Source: Chryseobacterium carnipullorum (lineage in GTDB: Bacteria; Bacteroidota; Bacteroidia; Flavobacteriales; Weeksellaceae). From it: a stretch of 64,000 nt of DNA. The translations under genes were made by a program, and so were the position numbers. Shown here in pieces: positions 43,227 through 51,690 of this stretch (the stretch's first letter is position 1; each line of letters begins with the position of its first letter). Location of the stretch: contig NZ_FRCD01000009.1 in assembly GCF_900142785.1 (NCBI RefSeq), positions 151,394 to 215,393 of the forward strand, written 5' to 3'. Under the pieces are notes generated by a model. The model was not told where the DNA came from. It saw only the letters and a list, made by a program, of their open reading frames with translations, and searched no databases.

Positions 43227-44453
43227 CTATGCTTCTCTTTTAAGATATTCCATGACACGCGTCGCCGTAAGGCCATGAATCAAAATTGAAAAGAGAATCG
43301 TTAAAGAAACAGCAGCCCACAATTCATCCTGATGTTCAAAATTATATTTGCTGAAAGCAAATGCAAGATAGAATATCGAACCCATCCCACGGATGCCAAA
43401 AAATCCGATCGCCAGCCTTTCTTTGTTTTTCATTTTTGAGGAACTCAATGCCAGCCATCCAAAGACAGGTCTTACTATTAGCAGGAAAGTTACCGAAAAC
43501 ACAACCATTTTCAAAGTTATGGGTTCTAGAATACCCATTGCTAATGCTCCTCCGAAAATAATCAGTAGCAGGCAGACTAGCAGCCTTTCTATCTGATCGG
43601 TGAAAGAATGAAGTGTATCGTGATACTGGTGATCTTTCTCAAAATGCCTTAGTGTGATTGCACAGATAAAAACTGCAATAAATCCATAACCATGAACAAT
43701 TTCTGTTATACCATACACTAGTAAAGTAGCAGCAACTGCCACCAGACCATCTCTGGTTCGTAGGATCTCATATTTTTTGGACACTCTGAATAACAAAATG
43801 CCAAAACCTTTGCCTGATAGAAATCCGATCACAATACCGGCAACTATTCGGTAGATAACATCAAGAGCAAACCACTCTAAAAAGCTGCTTTCTTTGCCTG
43901 TGAACATAAGACCAATAGTAATGGCAAGCCAGGTAAATGGGAAAGCGACTCCGTCATTGAGTCCAGCCTCTGACGTGAGCGCAAATTTGGTCTCTGATTT
44001 CATTCCCTCATTTGGAGGTCCCACCTGTACATCCGATGCGAGGACAGGATCCGTCGGAGCAAGAACAGCACCAAGAAGTACTGCTGAAGCAAGACCGAAA
44101 CCTAAAAAATAATAGCCCATTACCGCTGCTGCACCAATACACAATAACATGGTAAAACTTACAAGTTTCAACGGGGATGACCAGGTTTTAAAAGAAAATT
44201 TCCGGTCGATCTTGATCCCAGTACCCATAAGCGAAATAATAACAATCAACTCGGTTAAATGAAGCGTCAGATTTTCATTTTTTTGAGGCATTGGGTTTGG
44301 CAGAAGATCGGGAGCCAGTAGATAAAGTGCAAACCCTGTTGCTACATAAAAAATAGAGTACGAGATGCCAGTTTTTTTTGAAATTTTGGGCATCCATGTC
44401 ACACTGAAAATGGCAGCGCCGAGTATTACTAAAATAATCAGATATTGATCCAT
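43227..44453 (-). CDS. Cation:proton antiporter, CPA1/NhaP type
   Basis: About 12 membrane segments. LLGAVLAPTDPVLASDVQVG (about 135) is the TDP motif at the ion site, followed by LTSEAGLNDGVAFPFTWLAI (the ND motif) and FIAVFICAITLRHFEKDHQ. This is the Na+/H+ or K+/H+ exchanger group. I start at the ATG at 44453 (MDQYLIIL), giving 408 aa; a longer in-frame reading to 44537 adds a hydrophilic stretch without family support. It is the second sodium/proton antiporter type in this 10-kb block. Confidence 0.9.
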   Translation of the reverse strand: MDQYLIILVILGAAIFSVTWMPKISKKTGISYSIFYVATGFALYLLAPDLLPNPMPQKNENLTLHLTELIVIISLMGTGIKIDRKFSFKTWSSPLKLVSFTMLLCIGAAAVMGYYFLGFGLASAVLLGAVLAPTDPVLASDVQVGPPNEGMKSETKFALTSEAGLNDGVAFPFTWLAITIGLMFTGKESSFLEWFALDVIYRIVAGIVIGFLSGKGFGILLFRVSKKYEILRTRDGLVAVAATLLVYGITEIVHGYGFIAVFICAITLRHFEKDHQYHDTLHSFTDQIERLLVCLLLIIFGGALAMGILEPITLKMVVFSVTFLLIVRPVFGWLALSSSKMKNKERLAIGFFGIRGMGSIFYLAFAFSKYNFEHQDELWAAVSLTILFSILIHGLTATRVMEYLKREA

Positions 44454-44646
44454 AGAGAACGTAAATTTATTATTGCTAAAAGTATTTTTTGAATTGCTGT
44501 AATATTCAGTACGTTTAGGCGAAGCTGTAATACTCAAGCGGCTTGAGGTGAAATATCAAATATCCCGCCACGGCTTCTTATGGTGAAATACACCCAACAG
44601 ATGCCGAACTTTTCTAGCTCGATTTACGAAAATTGACAAATATTTT

Positions 44647-45063
44647 TTATTGTTGTACAATATGTTTCCATGTTGTTTTACAACTGTCTTTCCATGAAGC
44701 CTCGAAATCGTCACTATATAATAATCTTGATGGAATTAAACTATAATTTATTCTTTTCGTCTGTCTCCGGCTTTTAATAAACAAAAATGGAGTACCTGCT
44801 GGTTTATAGATTGAATCGTCCATTTTAATATTATTAATATTTTGGCCTATGAATACTAGTGTATCCTTAGTTTTTGATTTAATTTTGATATGAGTTAAGA
44901 GATCATTAGACCTAACAGAAACTTTTTTTAAAACGATTCCGTCGAAGCCAGCCTTTATATCTTGTATAATAAATTTATCATTATTTACTCCACTATCTAT
45001 GTAGAAAATAAAAATTATAACTACAAAAAAAATTGCTAGAATAGAAAAAATTGTAGTTCTCAT
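44647..45063 (-). CDS. Hypothetical N-terminally anchored protein, 138 aa
   Basis: A hydrophobic N-terminus (TIFSILAIFFVVIIFIFYID, residues 4-23) anchors a soluble domain of about 115 aa with alternating strands and TSNDLL-type segments. No cysteine follows the hydrophobic stretch, so it is not a lipoprotein. Family not recognised. It follows the relic at 45125-45400 on the same strand, as an immunity protein would follow a polymorphic toxin gene; that link is speculative. Confidence 0.5.
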   Translation of the reverse strand: MRTTIFSILAIFFVVIIFIFYIDSGVNNDKFIIQDIKAGFDGIVLKKVSVRSNDLLTHIKIKSKTKDTLVFIGQNINNIKMDDSIYKPAGTPFLFIKSRRQTKRINYSLIPSRLLYSDDFEASWKDSCKTTWKHIVQQ

Positions 45064-45124
45064 CTTAAAATATTTATTGCCATGCGCTAATAGTTGAACA
45101 GAATAATTTCGTATCTAAGTCTGT

Positions 45125-45400
45125 TCAAAATCCTATACCAGTAGAAGGAGTCACCCAGGTTAGAGGACTTTTCTGTCCTTTCCATAATTCTCTTACTCCA
45201 CTTTGATCACACGAAGAGTCGCTGCCTCAAAAAATTCCAACACCGATAGATACTCCAGAAGATTTTCCTGCTTAGTCTTTTGCATTGAGTGCACCAAAGT
45301 CTGATTATCAAAATACTCTTAATAGAACTTACTAATACCAATTTTGTCCACCATTATATCTTTTGACTCATTGGAAGATTTAATAAATAGAAAATGCTAT
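45125..45400 (-). pseudogene. Relic of a large secreted or toxin-like gene
   Basis: One minus-strand frame reads KRYNGGQNWY, then SDFGALNAKD, then AGKSSGVSIGVGIF, GSDSSCDQSGVRELWKGQKS and PLTWVTPSTGIGF before a stop at 45125, with stops in between (two adjacent near 45345, TAA at 45272, TGA at 45227). The Gly/Ser/Trp composition and RYNGGQNW style resemble C-terminal parts of RHS-type or other polymorphic secreted proteins of Flavobacteria. I cannot name the family. No longer frame continues upstream. Confidence 0.4.
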
Positions 45401-45515
45401 ACAGTTAGAAAATCTCATCATCATTAATTAAAATTATCTATCCGGAATTAAGATATTTGTCTTTTTTAAGTGTACCGAAATCCATTTGCTTGAAACTTGG
45501 ACTAAATTATTAAGT

Positions 45516-47534
45516 CTATAGAGAATTATTATCACTGCTTATAAACATTTCGTTTGACTCTTCAGCTACTATCTTAAGGAACCGGTCATAGTGTTTTAGC
45601 ACATCGCTGATTAACTCATTTTTGGTAAAGTACTGGACATCGTATCCTTCCCGTGAATCCCCAAAATAGGTTTTAGGGAAATACGTAACATTGCTATCCA
45701 GGTCTGGTAGGTTGTCATCATCCACCATGTATTCGGAAACGATTCTTTTCTGCCCCATCACGCCATAGATAAAATTATTGACCACATCGTGATGGATCTC
45801 TAAATGGATCTTTAAATCGTCCGGTAAGTAATTGATCTCAACGGCAATTCCATTTAATAAAAATTCTTCCTTTAATTCTGTGAAAGCAGGCAAGACCTGA
45901 TCGTCCATAAACGTTTTCACGGATTCTTTCGTTTTGAAAGAAACAATTTTTTTTAGCCGTTCTTTCCAGAATTCGCCTGACCAAGGTACTGTAGAAACCG
46001 AAAGTCCTTTTTCATAGTATCGGTAATCTATCACTAGTGCTTTCATCAATGAGACAACAAATAAAATCATAATGACTGCAAACGGCAGCGCAGTGATAAG
46101 TGTCATCGTCTGCAATGCTTGAAGCCCGCCTGCATTAAGTAGCATAAGGGCTAATGTTGCCAGAAGTATTCCCCAGAATACCATTTGGATTTTAGGTGAC
46201 TTACTTGAATTTTTAGAGGATATACTGTCCATTACCAACATTCCTGAATCTGCTGAAGTAACGAAAAAGATGATTATTATTGCAAGAACGATAAAACTTA
46301 AAACTTTAGAAAGTGGCAAATATTCTAAAAACCTGAACATCAAAGCATCCGGATCAGAAACCAAGGCACTCAGTGCACCATTCGCCACGTTGAAGTCAAA
46401 CCAGATCGCACTGTTTCCAAATACCGACATCCAGATAAAATTGAATAATGTGGGAATGATCAAAACAGCGGCAATGAATTCACGGATACTCCTTCCTTTA
46501 GAAATTTTAGCAATGAATAGTCCGACAAAAGGTGACCAGGAAATCCACCATGCCCAATAAAGAATGGTCCAGTTATAAAACCAAGGGAGTGTTTTCTGCT
46601 CATAAACGTGGGTGTTGAAAGTAAGGTCAAAAAAGTTATTGATGTAATTACCCAGGCCATAGGTGAAACTTCCAATCAGATAAACGGTCGGTCCTAAAAA
46701 CAGGACAAATAAAAGCAGGATAATCACGATAACAACATTGATATTACTTAAGATCTTAACGCCCTTATTCACTCCTGATGTTGCTGAAAAAACTGCGATT
46801 GAAACCAGAACTACTACAATTAATATCTGATAGACAAAACCCGTATCCGGCAAAATTTTCATCGTTTCCAAACCGGAGTTGATTTGTACAACTCCAAAAC
46901 CCAATGTTGTTGTAATACCGAAAAAGGTACTGCATAAAGCAAAGATATCAATCACATCGCCCCATTTGCCTTTGATCCTGTCTTTTAACAAGGGATACAG
47001 ACAGCTTCGGAGCGACAAAGGAAGCCGGTAACGATAGGTAAAATATGCTAAACAGAGACCTACGAGACCATAAATTGCCCACGCATGAATCCCCCAATGG
47101 AAGAATGTGTAAAGTTGTGCATTTTTTGCCCTGCTGATAATATGACTTTCCGAAAAAGCATCTGTAGAATAATGCTGCATAGGTTCTGCTACGCTAAAAT
47201 ACATGAGACCTATTCCCATACCAGCGGCAAAAAGCATGGAGATCCAGGAAAAGAAAGAATGTTCAGGTTTGCTGTCATTGCTGCCCAATCTGATCTTTCC
47301 GTATTTGCTAAACATCAGAAATACGAGAAATATCACAAATATGGTTACGCACCATACATAGACCCAGTTGAAATTTACAAAAATAAAATTCTTTATCACA
47401 TCCAAAACAGCCTTGATCTCTACAGGAAATAATACTGAGAAAATACATATCCCCACTATAAAAATTAAACTGGGTACAGTGACCCCTTTATCGAATGTAA
47501 ATCTGATTTTTGATGTGGGTTTGGATGAATTCAT
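45516..47534 (-). CDS. betT: BCCT-family transporter (choline/betaine/carnitine type)
   Basis: 672 aa with 12 membrane segments (to about residue 500) and a C-terminal soluble tail of about 170 aa. FFSWISMLFAAGMGIGLMYF, the FFHWGIHAWAIYGLVGLCL stretch and the SWSPFVGLFIAKISKGRSIR region (about 330) hold the family Trp-rich signature. These transporters import osmoprotectants with sodium or protons. The large C-terminal tail is the feature that in BetP-like members senses osmotic or potassium stress. No companion choline oxidase genes are near. The symbol betT is a family guess; substrate unproven. Confidence 0.88.
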   Translation of the reverse strand: MNSSKPTSKIRFTFDKGVTVPSLIFIVGICIFSVLFPVEIKAVLDVIKNFIFVNFNWVYVWCVTIFVIFLVFLMFSKYGKIRLGSNDSKPEHSFFSWISMLFAAGMGIGLMYFSVAEPMQHYSTDAFSESHIISRAKNAQLYTFFHWGIHAWAIYGLVGLCLAYFTYRYRLPLSLRSCLYPLLKDRIKGKWGDVIDIFALCSTFFGITTTLGFGVVQINSGLETMKILPDTGFVYQILIVVVLVSIAVFSATSGVNKGVKILSNINVVIVIILLLFVLFLGPTVYLIGSFTYGLGNYINNFFDLTFNTHVYEQKTLPWFYNWTILYWAWWISWSPFVGLFIAKISKGRSIREFIAAVLIIPTLFNFIWMSVFGNSAIWFDFNVANGALSALVSDPDALMFRFLEYLPLSKVLSFIVLAIIIIFFVTSADSGMLVMDSISSKNSSKSPKIQMVFWGILLATLALMLLNAGGLQALQTMTLITALPFAVIMILFVVSLMKALVIDYRYYEKGLSVSTVPWSGEFWKERLKKIVSFKTKESVKTFMDDQVLPAFTELKEEFLLNGIAVEINYLPDDLKIHLEIHHDVVNNFIYGVMGQKRIVSEYMVDDDNLPDLDSNVTYFPKTYFGDSREGYDVQYFTKNELISDVLKHYDRFLKIVAEESNEMFISSDNNSL

Positions 47535-47862
47535 TACGAAGAGAAATTATGAGTGTAATTTCCAATATACAGCTTTTAAAATAGTAAAACCTTAAGCACA
47601 TTCTGTAAGACTCCTAGGTATTCTAACAGATTTTTATGCTATTGTTCTACTATTTTTTACTCTTCATAAAGATTTACAACAGTCAAAGTGTAGCAGATTA
47701 TTTTTTCGGCAGTAGTAAATACCAGGACTATAATATAACTTTTTCTTTTGCCTACAACAGAAAAAAATGATATACAGAGTTTATAAATTTGGTCCTGATA
47801 ATTTTGAAATTCTTTCTAAATCTTCCACTAAATATTTCGATAACTCTTCGGTTATGGGTACT

Positions 47863-47899
47863 AAAATCCTCTGAAATCAATGATTTCAGAGGATTTTTT
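47863..47899. terminator. Bidirectional hairpin terminator
   Basis: ATCCTCTGAAATCA and TGATTTCAGAGGAT make a long near-perfect stem with A-run before and T-run after. It overlaps the stop of the 35-codon ORF at 47767-47874. Confidence 0.7.
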
Positions 47900-48127
47900 A
47901 TTAATTTAATATAATCTATCAAAAGATTCATTCTTCAAAACATCATCTTCCACCATTCTTCTTATGCTTAAAATGAATTGGTCTGTACCGAAAAGTTCAG
48001 GCATACATTATTATTCACAGGATTCAACATACCCCATATTCCCATAGAAATCTTATATACTTCAATGACAAAACTTTTTGAAAAGTCAAAAATACAGCCC
48101 CTTCAATCAGTAGATTTTAAACAAAAA

Positions 48128-48158
48128 TCCTATCCCCAGAAAGTTTCTAAGGATAGGA
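48128..48158 (-). terminator. Terminator of the ferritin-like operon
   Basis: TCCTATCC and GGATAGGA (48128-48135, 48151-48158) form a stem; on the minus strand TTTTTGTTT follows. It lies 26 nt beyond the stop of the 48185-49000 gene. Confidence 0.7.
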
Positions 48159-48184
48159 CTCACACCTAAATAATAAAAATTATG

Positions 48185-49000
48185 TCAGACAATAAACAGA
48201 CCTGCAATAGTCTGTGCTTCGCTTGTTGTAAGGATTTCATCATAAGCTGCAGATCCCGCCGCCGCTCCGAAAGCATTAGCAGTATTGAATCCTGCCTGAT
48301 TTGTGTTATCTTCTCCTGCGTACACAGCATTGGTAGCAGTAGGCATATTTCCACCATTAGCCAATTCTATCCAGCCTTTATTCGCTCTCATTCTTCTCAC
48401 CTGTGAAGCGTGTCTTGCTTCTACAGAGTGGATCTGAAGGGCGGCTTGTAATACTGCTTTATTAGACATTACATTTCCTGCCTGTCCTTTGTAGGCACGA
48501 ACCCCTGTATCTTCAAATGCCTGTGCCAGAACCAAAAATTGATTGTAGTCTGTAAAAGGCATAAAACTACCTCCAGCGGTAAAATCAAAAGTAGGCTTTG
48601 GTTTTGGCGCTTCCCCTAAGGAAGTCAGTGTATTTCTCAGGAATCCTACGTGTGCGGATTCATGTTTTGAGATCTGCATAAAAATAGGTCGGTCTGAATT
48701 GGGAATCAATCCTGCTGCTGCCAGACCTATTGCGTAATATTCATTTTCAAGATATTCCAGAACCAATGCCAACTGCAAAGCGTCCGTTAAAGCACTTTTA
48801 AAAAAAGTTGCAGAGGCTGCGGTATCTAAAGTTTCTGCTTTAGCAGGCGTTGACATTAATGCTCCCAATCCTAAAGGGATCGATGCTACTGCTGCTTTTT
48901 TACCAAATGTAGAAATATTGGTAATCGTTTCTAATCTTGTAGCTTCCGTTGTAAAGAATTTATCATTAGAAAGCTTATCTAGTAATTTAAGAATGTTCAT
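48185..49000 (-). CDS. Ferritin-like domain protein (second of pair)
   Basis: 271 aa of the PF13668 (Ferritin_2) type. Start chosen at the ATG at 49000, giving MNILKLLDKLSNDKFFTTEA; a longer in-frame reading overlaps the upstream gene. A hydrophobic stretch GKKAAVASIPLGLGALMSTP followed by AKAE looks like an export signal. The ferritin-like four-helix core contains the acidic/His residues LEYLENEYYAIGL, ISKHESAHVGFLRN, FEDTGVRAYKGQ and IHSVEARHASQVRRM, the four expected metal ligand regions. Related proteins occur in desiccation and oxidation responses; function unproven. It follows its paralogue by 25 nt, in one operon. Confidence 0.85.
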   Translation of the reverse strand: MNILKLLDKLSNDKFFTTEATRLETITNISTFGKKAAVASIPLGLGALMSTPAKAETLDTAASATFFKSALTDALQLALVLEYLENEYYAIGLAAAGLIPNSDRPIFMQISKHESAHVGFLRNTLTSLGEAPKPKPTFDFTAGGSFMPFTDYNQFLVLAQAFEDTGVRAYKGQAGNVMSNKAVLQAALQIHSVEARHASQVRRMRANKGWIELANGGNMPTATNAVYAGEDNTNQAGFNTANAFGAAAGSAAYDEILTTSEAQTIAGLFIV

Positions 49001-49025
49001 AATTGTAGATTTTGAAAATGAATAA

Positions 49026-49739
49026 TTAGCTGATTCCTCTTTCTTTCCATGTGAAAGGAGTTTTGATAAATCCTCCCGCAACCATGACAATATCTTTAGG
49101 CTCTTTGGCAAGATCTAATCCATTGGCATCTATGACATCATCTCCTGAAAAATCAGTAGATCCGGGATTAATGATATTTCTGATTGCTGAAGCGTGTCTT
49201 GCTTCCACAGAAACTATTTTCCCGGCAATCACTAAATAAGCCGCATTGGTAATGTATTTTCCCGCACCGTTATACGCTGCTACTCCTGTATCTTCCAAAG
49301 CCTTGGCCGTTGCAAGAACAGAATTTCTGTCGTTAAAATTCACATTGGGATACTTGAATTCAAGGGTAGGTAAAATATTGGTTGTTGCCCCGGTGATCGC
49401 TGCTTTAAAAAAGTCACGGTGAATAACTTCGTGATGATAAAGGTCTGTAAAAAGATCTCTTTCAACACTTGAAATTCCGGAGTAAAAATTATTAACTACT
49501 TTGGTATAAAAATCAGCTTCAAGCTGTTCCAATGCATACGCGTAATTCAGAACGCCTACATCTCCGGTTCCCAGATCGAAAACGGGACCGTTGTCTGTCA
49601 TTCCGAAATCATTATCATCATCGCAACCGATCAGCGTAAGTCCTGCCATAGCCAGTCCTATACCGCCCAGTTTCAAGAAATTTCTTCTGCCTGTATCCAG
49701 AGTTGCTCCCTGGTTAGAAACATTAATAGTTTTTTTCAT
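49026..49739 (-). CDS. Ferritin-like domain protein with Tat lipoprotein signal (first of pair)
   Basis: 237 aa. The signal has twin arginines (GRRNFLKLGGIGLAMAG) followed by LTLIGC, a lipobox, so the product is likely a Tat-exported lipoprotein. The PF13668 core shows YALEQLEADFYTKVV, YHHEVIHRDFFK, LEDTGVAAYNGA and VSVEARHASAIRN. The matching positions in the downstream gene show that the two are paralogues. First gene of the operon with no visible promoter match upstream; the fasciclin gene lies 84 nt away behind a terminator. Confidence 0.88.
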   Translation of the reverse strand: MKKTINVSNQGATLDTGRRNFLKLGGIGLAMAGLTLIGCDDDNDFGMTDNGPVFDLGTGDVGVLNYAYALEQLEADFYTKVVNNFYSGISSVERDLFTDLYHHEVIHRDFFKAAITGATTNILPTLEFKYPNVNFNDRNSVLATAKALEDTGVAAYNGAGKYITNAAYLVIAGKIVSVEARHASAIRNIINPGSTDFSGDDVIDANGLDLAKEPKDIVMVAGGFIKTPFTWKERGIS

Positions 49740-49782
49740 AATATTATTGGTTTGAGTGTTATATATTTCTCAAAAGAGTAGA

Positions 49783-49810
49783 AAAAACAGCATAATAACT
49801 ATGCTGTTTT
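49783..49810 (-). terminator. Terminator after the fasciclin gene
   Basis: AAAAACAGCAT and ATGCTGTTTT form a 10-bp stem, and the minus strand has a T-run after it. It separates the fasciclin gene from the ferritin-like operon, both on the minus strand. Confidence 0.7.
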
Positions 49811-49823
49811 GAAAACTAAAACA

Positions 49824-50393
49824 TTACGGCATCAACACCGTATCGATTACATGAATCACACCATTTGACTGATTTACATCAGCTATCGTCACTTTTGCAC
49901 TATTTCCTTTTGCATCCTGTATATAAAGATCTTTTCCTTTGGTCCAGAAAGTCAATCCTTCCCCTTCTACCGTTTTCATCATGCTTTTTCCGTTTCCGGC
50001 TTTTACTGCAGCCCAGATATCTTTCGCACTGTATTTTCCTGCAAGAACATGATACGTTAAAATTTTAGTAAGCATTTCTTTGTTTTCAGGTTTTACAAGG
50101 GTTTCCACTGTTCCTTTCGGAAGTTTTGCAAAGGCCGCATCGGTAGGTGCCAGCACGGTGAAAGGTCCTGCTCCCTGCAGCGTTTCTACCAGACCTGCTG
50201 CCTTTACTGCTGCCACCAAAGTCTTGTGATCTTTGGAATTCACAGCATTTTCAATAATATTTTTAGATGGATACATCGGCGCACCGCCCACCATTACTGT
50301 TTTTTCTTTCATCGTTTGTGCAGTTACCTTCCCACTGAAAGCGAATGATAAAGCCACCATTCCGAATACTGCGATTTTTGAGGTTGTGTTCAT
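49824..50393 (-). CDS. Fasciclin-domain secreted protein
   Basis: A signal peptide (SKIAVFGMVALSFAFSGKVT, ending at AQT) followed by one FAS1 domain: KTLVAAVKAAGLVETLQGAG, PFTVLAPTDAAFAKLPKGTV (the H1 region) and ILTYHVLAGKYSAKDI (the YH motif) and IADVNQSNGVIHVIDTVLMP at the end. FAS1 proteins mediate adhesion or bind small molecules. 189 aa is the normal size for one domain. It is 114 nt downstream of msrB on the same strand; it shares the surface/oxidative-stress context with the ferritin-like pair. Confidence 0.92.
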   Translation of the reverse strand: MNTTSKIAVFGMVALSFAFSGKVTAQTMKEKTVMVGGAPMYPSKNIIENAVNSKDHKTLVAAVKAAGLVETLQGAGPFTVLAPTDAAFAKLPKGTVETLVKPENKEMLTKILTYHVLAGKYSAKDIWAAVKAGNGKSMMKTVEGEGLTFWTKGKDLYIQDAKGNSAKVTIADVNQSNGVIHVIDTVLMP

Positions 50394-50507
50394 TTTATTT
50401 ATTTTTTAAGTTAATGAGTAATTTATTTGTGTTCTTAGAGTCATTTACGAGGTTGGTTTTGTTTTGGATTTAAAAAAATGGTTTATTATTAAAAAAATTA
50501 AAAATTA

Positions 50508-51029
50508 TTATTTCTTTTTGGAATTGGGAACGAAATCAAGACATACGGAATTCATACAGAACCTTTTCCCGGTAGGCTTTGGACCGTCATCAAAAACATG
50601 TCCTAAGTGAGAATCACATCTTCCACACAAAACTTCACTTCTTACCATATTATATGAAGTATCCTTTCTGTATTTAACGCTATTCTTGGTAAGCGGTTGA
50701 TAAAAAGAAGGCCATCCGCATGTTGTCGCAAATTTTGAAGTCGAAATAAACAGTGGATTTCCGCAAACCGCACAGAAATAAGTTCCTTTTTCATCAAATT
50801 CATCATACTTACCTGTAAAAGCTGTTTCTGTTGCTCCTTCTCTGGCTACCTCATAGAGTTCAGGCTTGAGAATCTTCTTCCATTCCGCATTGCTCACTTT
50901 CAAAGGGGTGGTTACCGTACGGGAGTAATAGGGATTTTTTGCTTTAAAACTGCCAGACTGTGCCCAACTTTTTCCAGCCATGGTAACCAGAAAAAAAGTA
51001 AAAGCTGTTTTTATGAGTAATCTTTTCAT
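50508..51029 (-). CDS. msrB: Peptide-methionine (R)-S-oxide reductase MsrB, exported
   Basis: A signal peptide (LLIKTAFTFFLVTMAGKSWA) followed by a full MsrB domain. CAVCGNPLF and CGRCDSHLGH supply the four zinc Cys; CGWPSFYQPL and RFCMNSVCLDF carry the conserved segment with the catalytic Cys in RFC. It reduces the R-isomer of methionine sulfoxide in periplasmic proteins. Divergent from the ECF sigma gene, sharing a 110-nt intergenic region. Confidence 0.93.
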   Translation of the reverse strand: MKRLLIKTAFTFFLVTMAGKSWAQSGSFKAKNPYYSRTVTTPLKVSNAEWKKILKPELYEVAREGATETAFTGKYDEFDEKGTYFCAVCGNPLFISTSKFATTCGWPSFYQPLTKNSVKYRKDTSYNMVRSEVLCGRCDSHLGHVFDDGPKPTGKRFCMNSVCLDFVPNSKKK

Positions 51030-51090
51030 ATCTGTTGATTTCTATGATTATTTAAAATCATTTACGATGTAAAATATTTTTCGGATGTTG

Positions 51091-51122
51091 TTTGTAGTAT
51101 ATATTTTATTTTATTACATTTG
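51091..51122 (+). promoter_or_regulatory. Consensus promoter of the ECF sigma operon
   Basis: TTTG (51091-51094), 20 nt, TACATTTG (51115-51122), almost perfect for the Bacteroidetes consensus. Transcription would begin near 51128, 13 nt before the proposed ATT start at 51141. Confidence 0.7.
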
Positions 51123-51140
51123 GAATGAAAATCATACGCT

Positions 51141-51689
51141 ATTAAAACAACCTATTCGGAAGAAGAGCTTATCGTTTTACTACAAGAAAAAAACGAATCA
51201 GGCTTTCACTATTTATACGACCACTATGCAGGAGCACTGTATGGGGTGGTTCTCCGAATCGTTCAGTCAAAAGAGTATACTGAAGAAATCATTCAGGATG
51301 TTTTTGTAAAGATCTGGAATGCGATTAGTCAGTATGATTCTTCAAAAGGCAAATTCTACACCTGGATGATCAATATTGCACGAAATACGGCAATAGATTA
51401 TTTAAAATCAAAAGGTTTCCAAAACGAACTTAAAAACCAACCGCTTCCAGATTTCGTATATAACTCTGCAGAACTTTCAACGACAAACAATTCATCCGAC
51501 TTTATTGGATTTAGGAATGTGCTTAAAGGTCTGGAGGTTGATAAACAAGAACTTATCGACTTAGCTTATTACCAGGGATATACTCAGAACGAAATATCTG
51601 AAAAGTTGAAGATACCCCTTGGGACGGTGAAAACCAAAATGCGGAATGCGCTGATGAAATTAAAGGATTTGCTAAAAGATTATCAATAA
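51141..51689 (+). CDS. ECF-family sigma-70 factor, apparent ATT start
   Basis: 182 aa with region 2 (HYLYDHYAGALYGVVLRIVQS, then QDVFVKIWNAISQY) and region 4 (LAYYQGYTQNEISEKLKIPL, GTVKTKMRNALMKLKDLL). The frame between an upstream TGA and the region 2 coding part has no ATG, GTG or TTG; ATT at 51141 is the only plausible start (IKTTYSEEELIVLLQEKNES). A GTG-based start at a later point (near 51244) would delete half of region 2. Perhaps the start codon is a mutated ATG, or a rare ATT as in infC. The strong promoter just upstream supports this start. The anti-sigma gene starts 1 nt after the stop. Confidence 0.85.
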   Translation: MKTTYSEEELIVLLQEKNESGFHYLYDHYAGALYGVVLRIVQSKEYTEEIIQDVFVKIWNAISQYDSSKGKFYTWMINIARNTAIDYLKSKGFQNELKNQPLPDFVYNSAELSTTNNSSDFIGFRNVLKGLEVDKQELIDLAYYQGYTQNEISEKLKIPLGTVKTKMRNALMKLKDLLKDYQ

Positions 51690-51690
51690 A

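Larger units (their letters stand above)
47535..48184. other. 650 nt with no firm gene; two hairpins
   Basis: No convincing coding gene. One small plus-strand ORF of 35 codons (47767-47874, MIYRVYKFGPDNFEILSKSS) ends just at the terminator hairpin at 47863-47899 and may be real or a fragment. A second hairpin (48128-48158) ends the ferritin-like operon. The rest is AT-rich. Confidence 0.5.

Noticed and set aside
45125..45400. Recoding of TGA as Trp in the toxin-like relic
   Set aside because: One TGA stands where Trp would fit (IF-stop-GSD), but TAA and TAG stops also interrupt the frame, so simple decay explains it.
47978..48169. Plus-strand ORF of 63 codons
   Set aside because: It runs through the terminator hairpin of the ferritin-like operon and lacks any recognisable feature.
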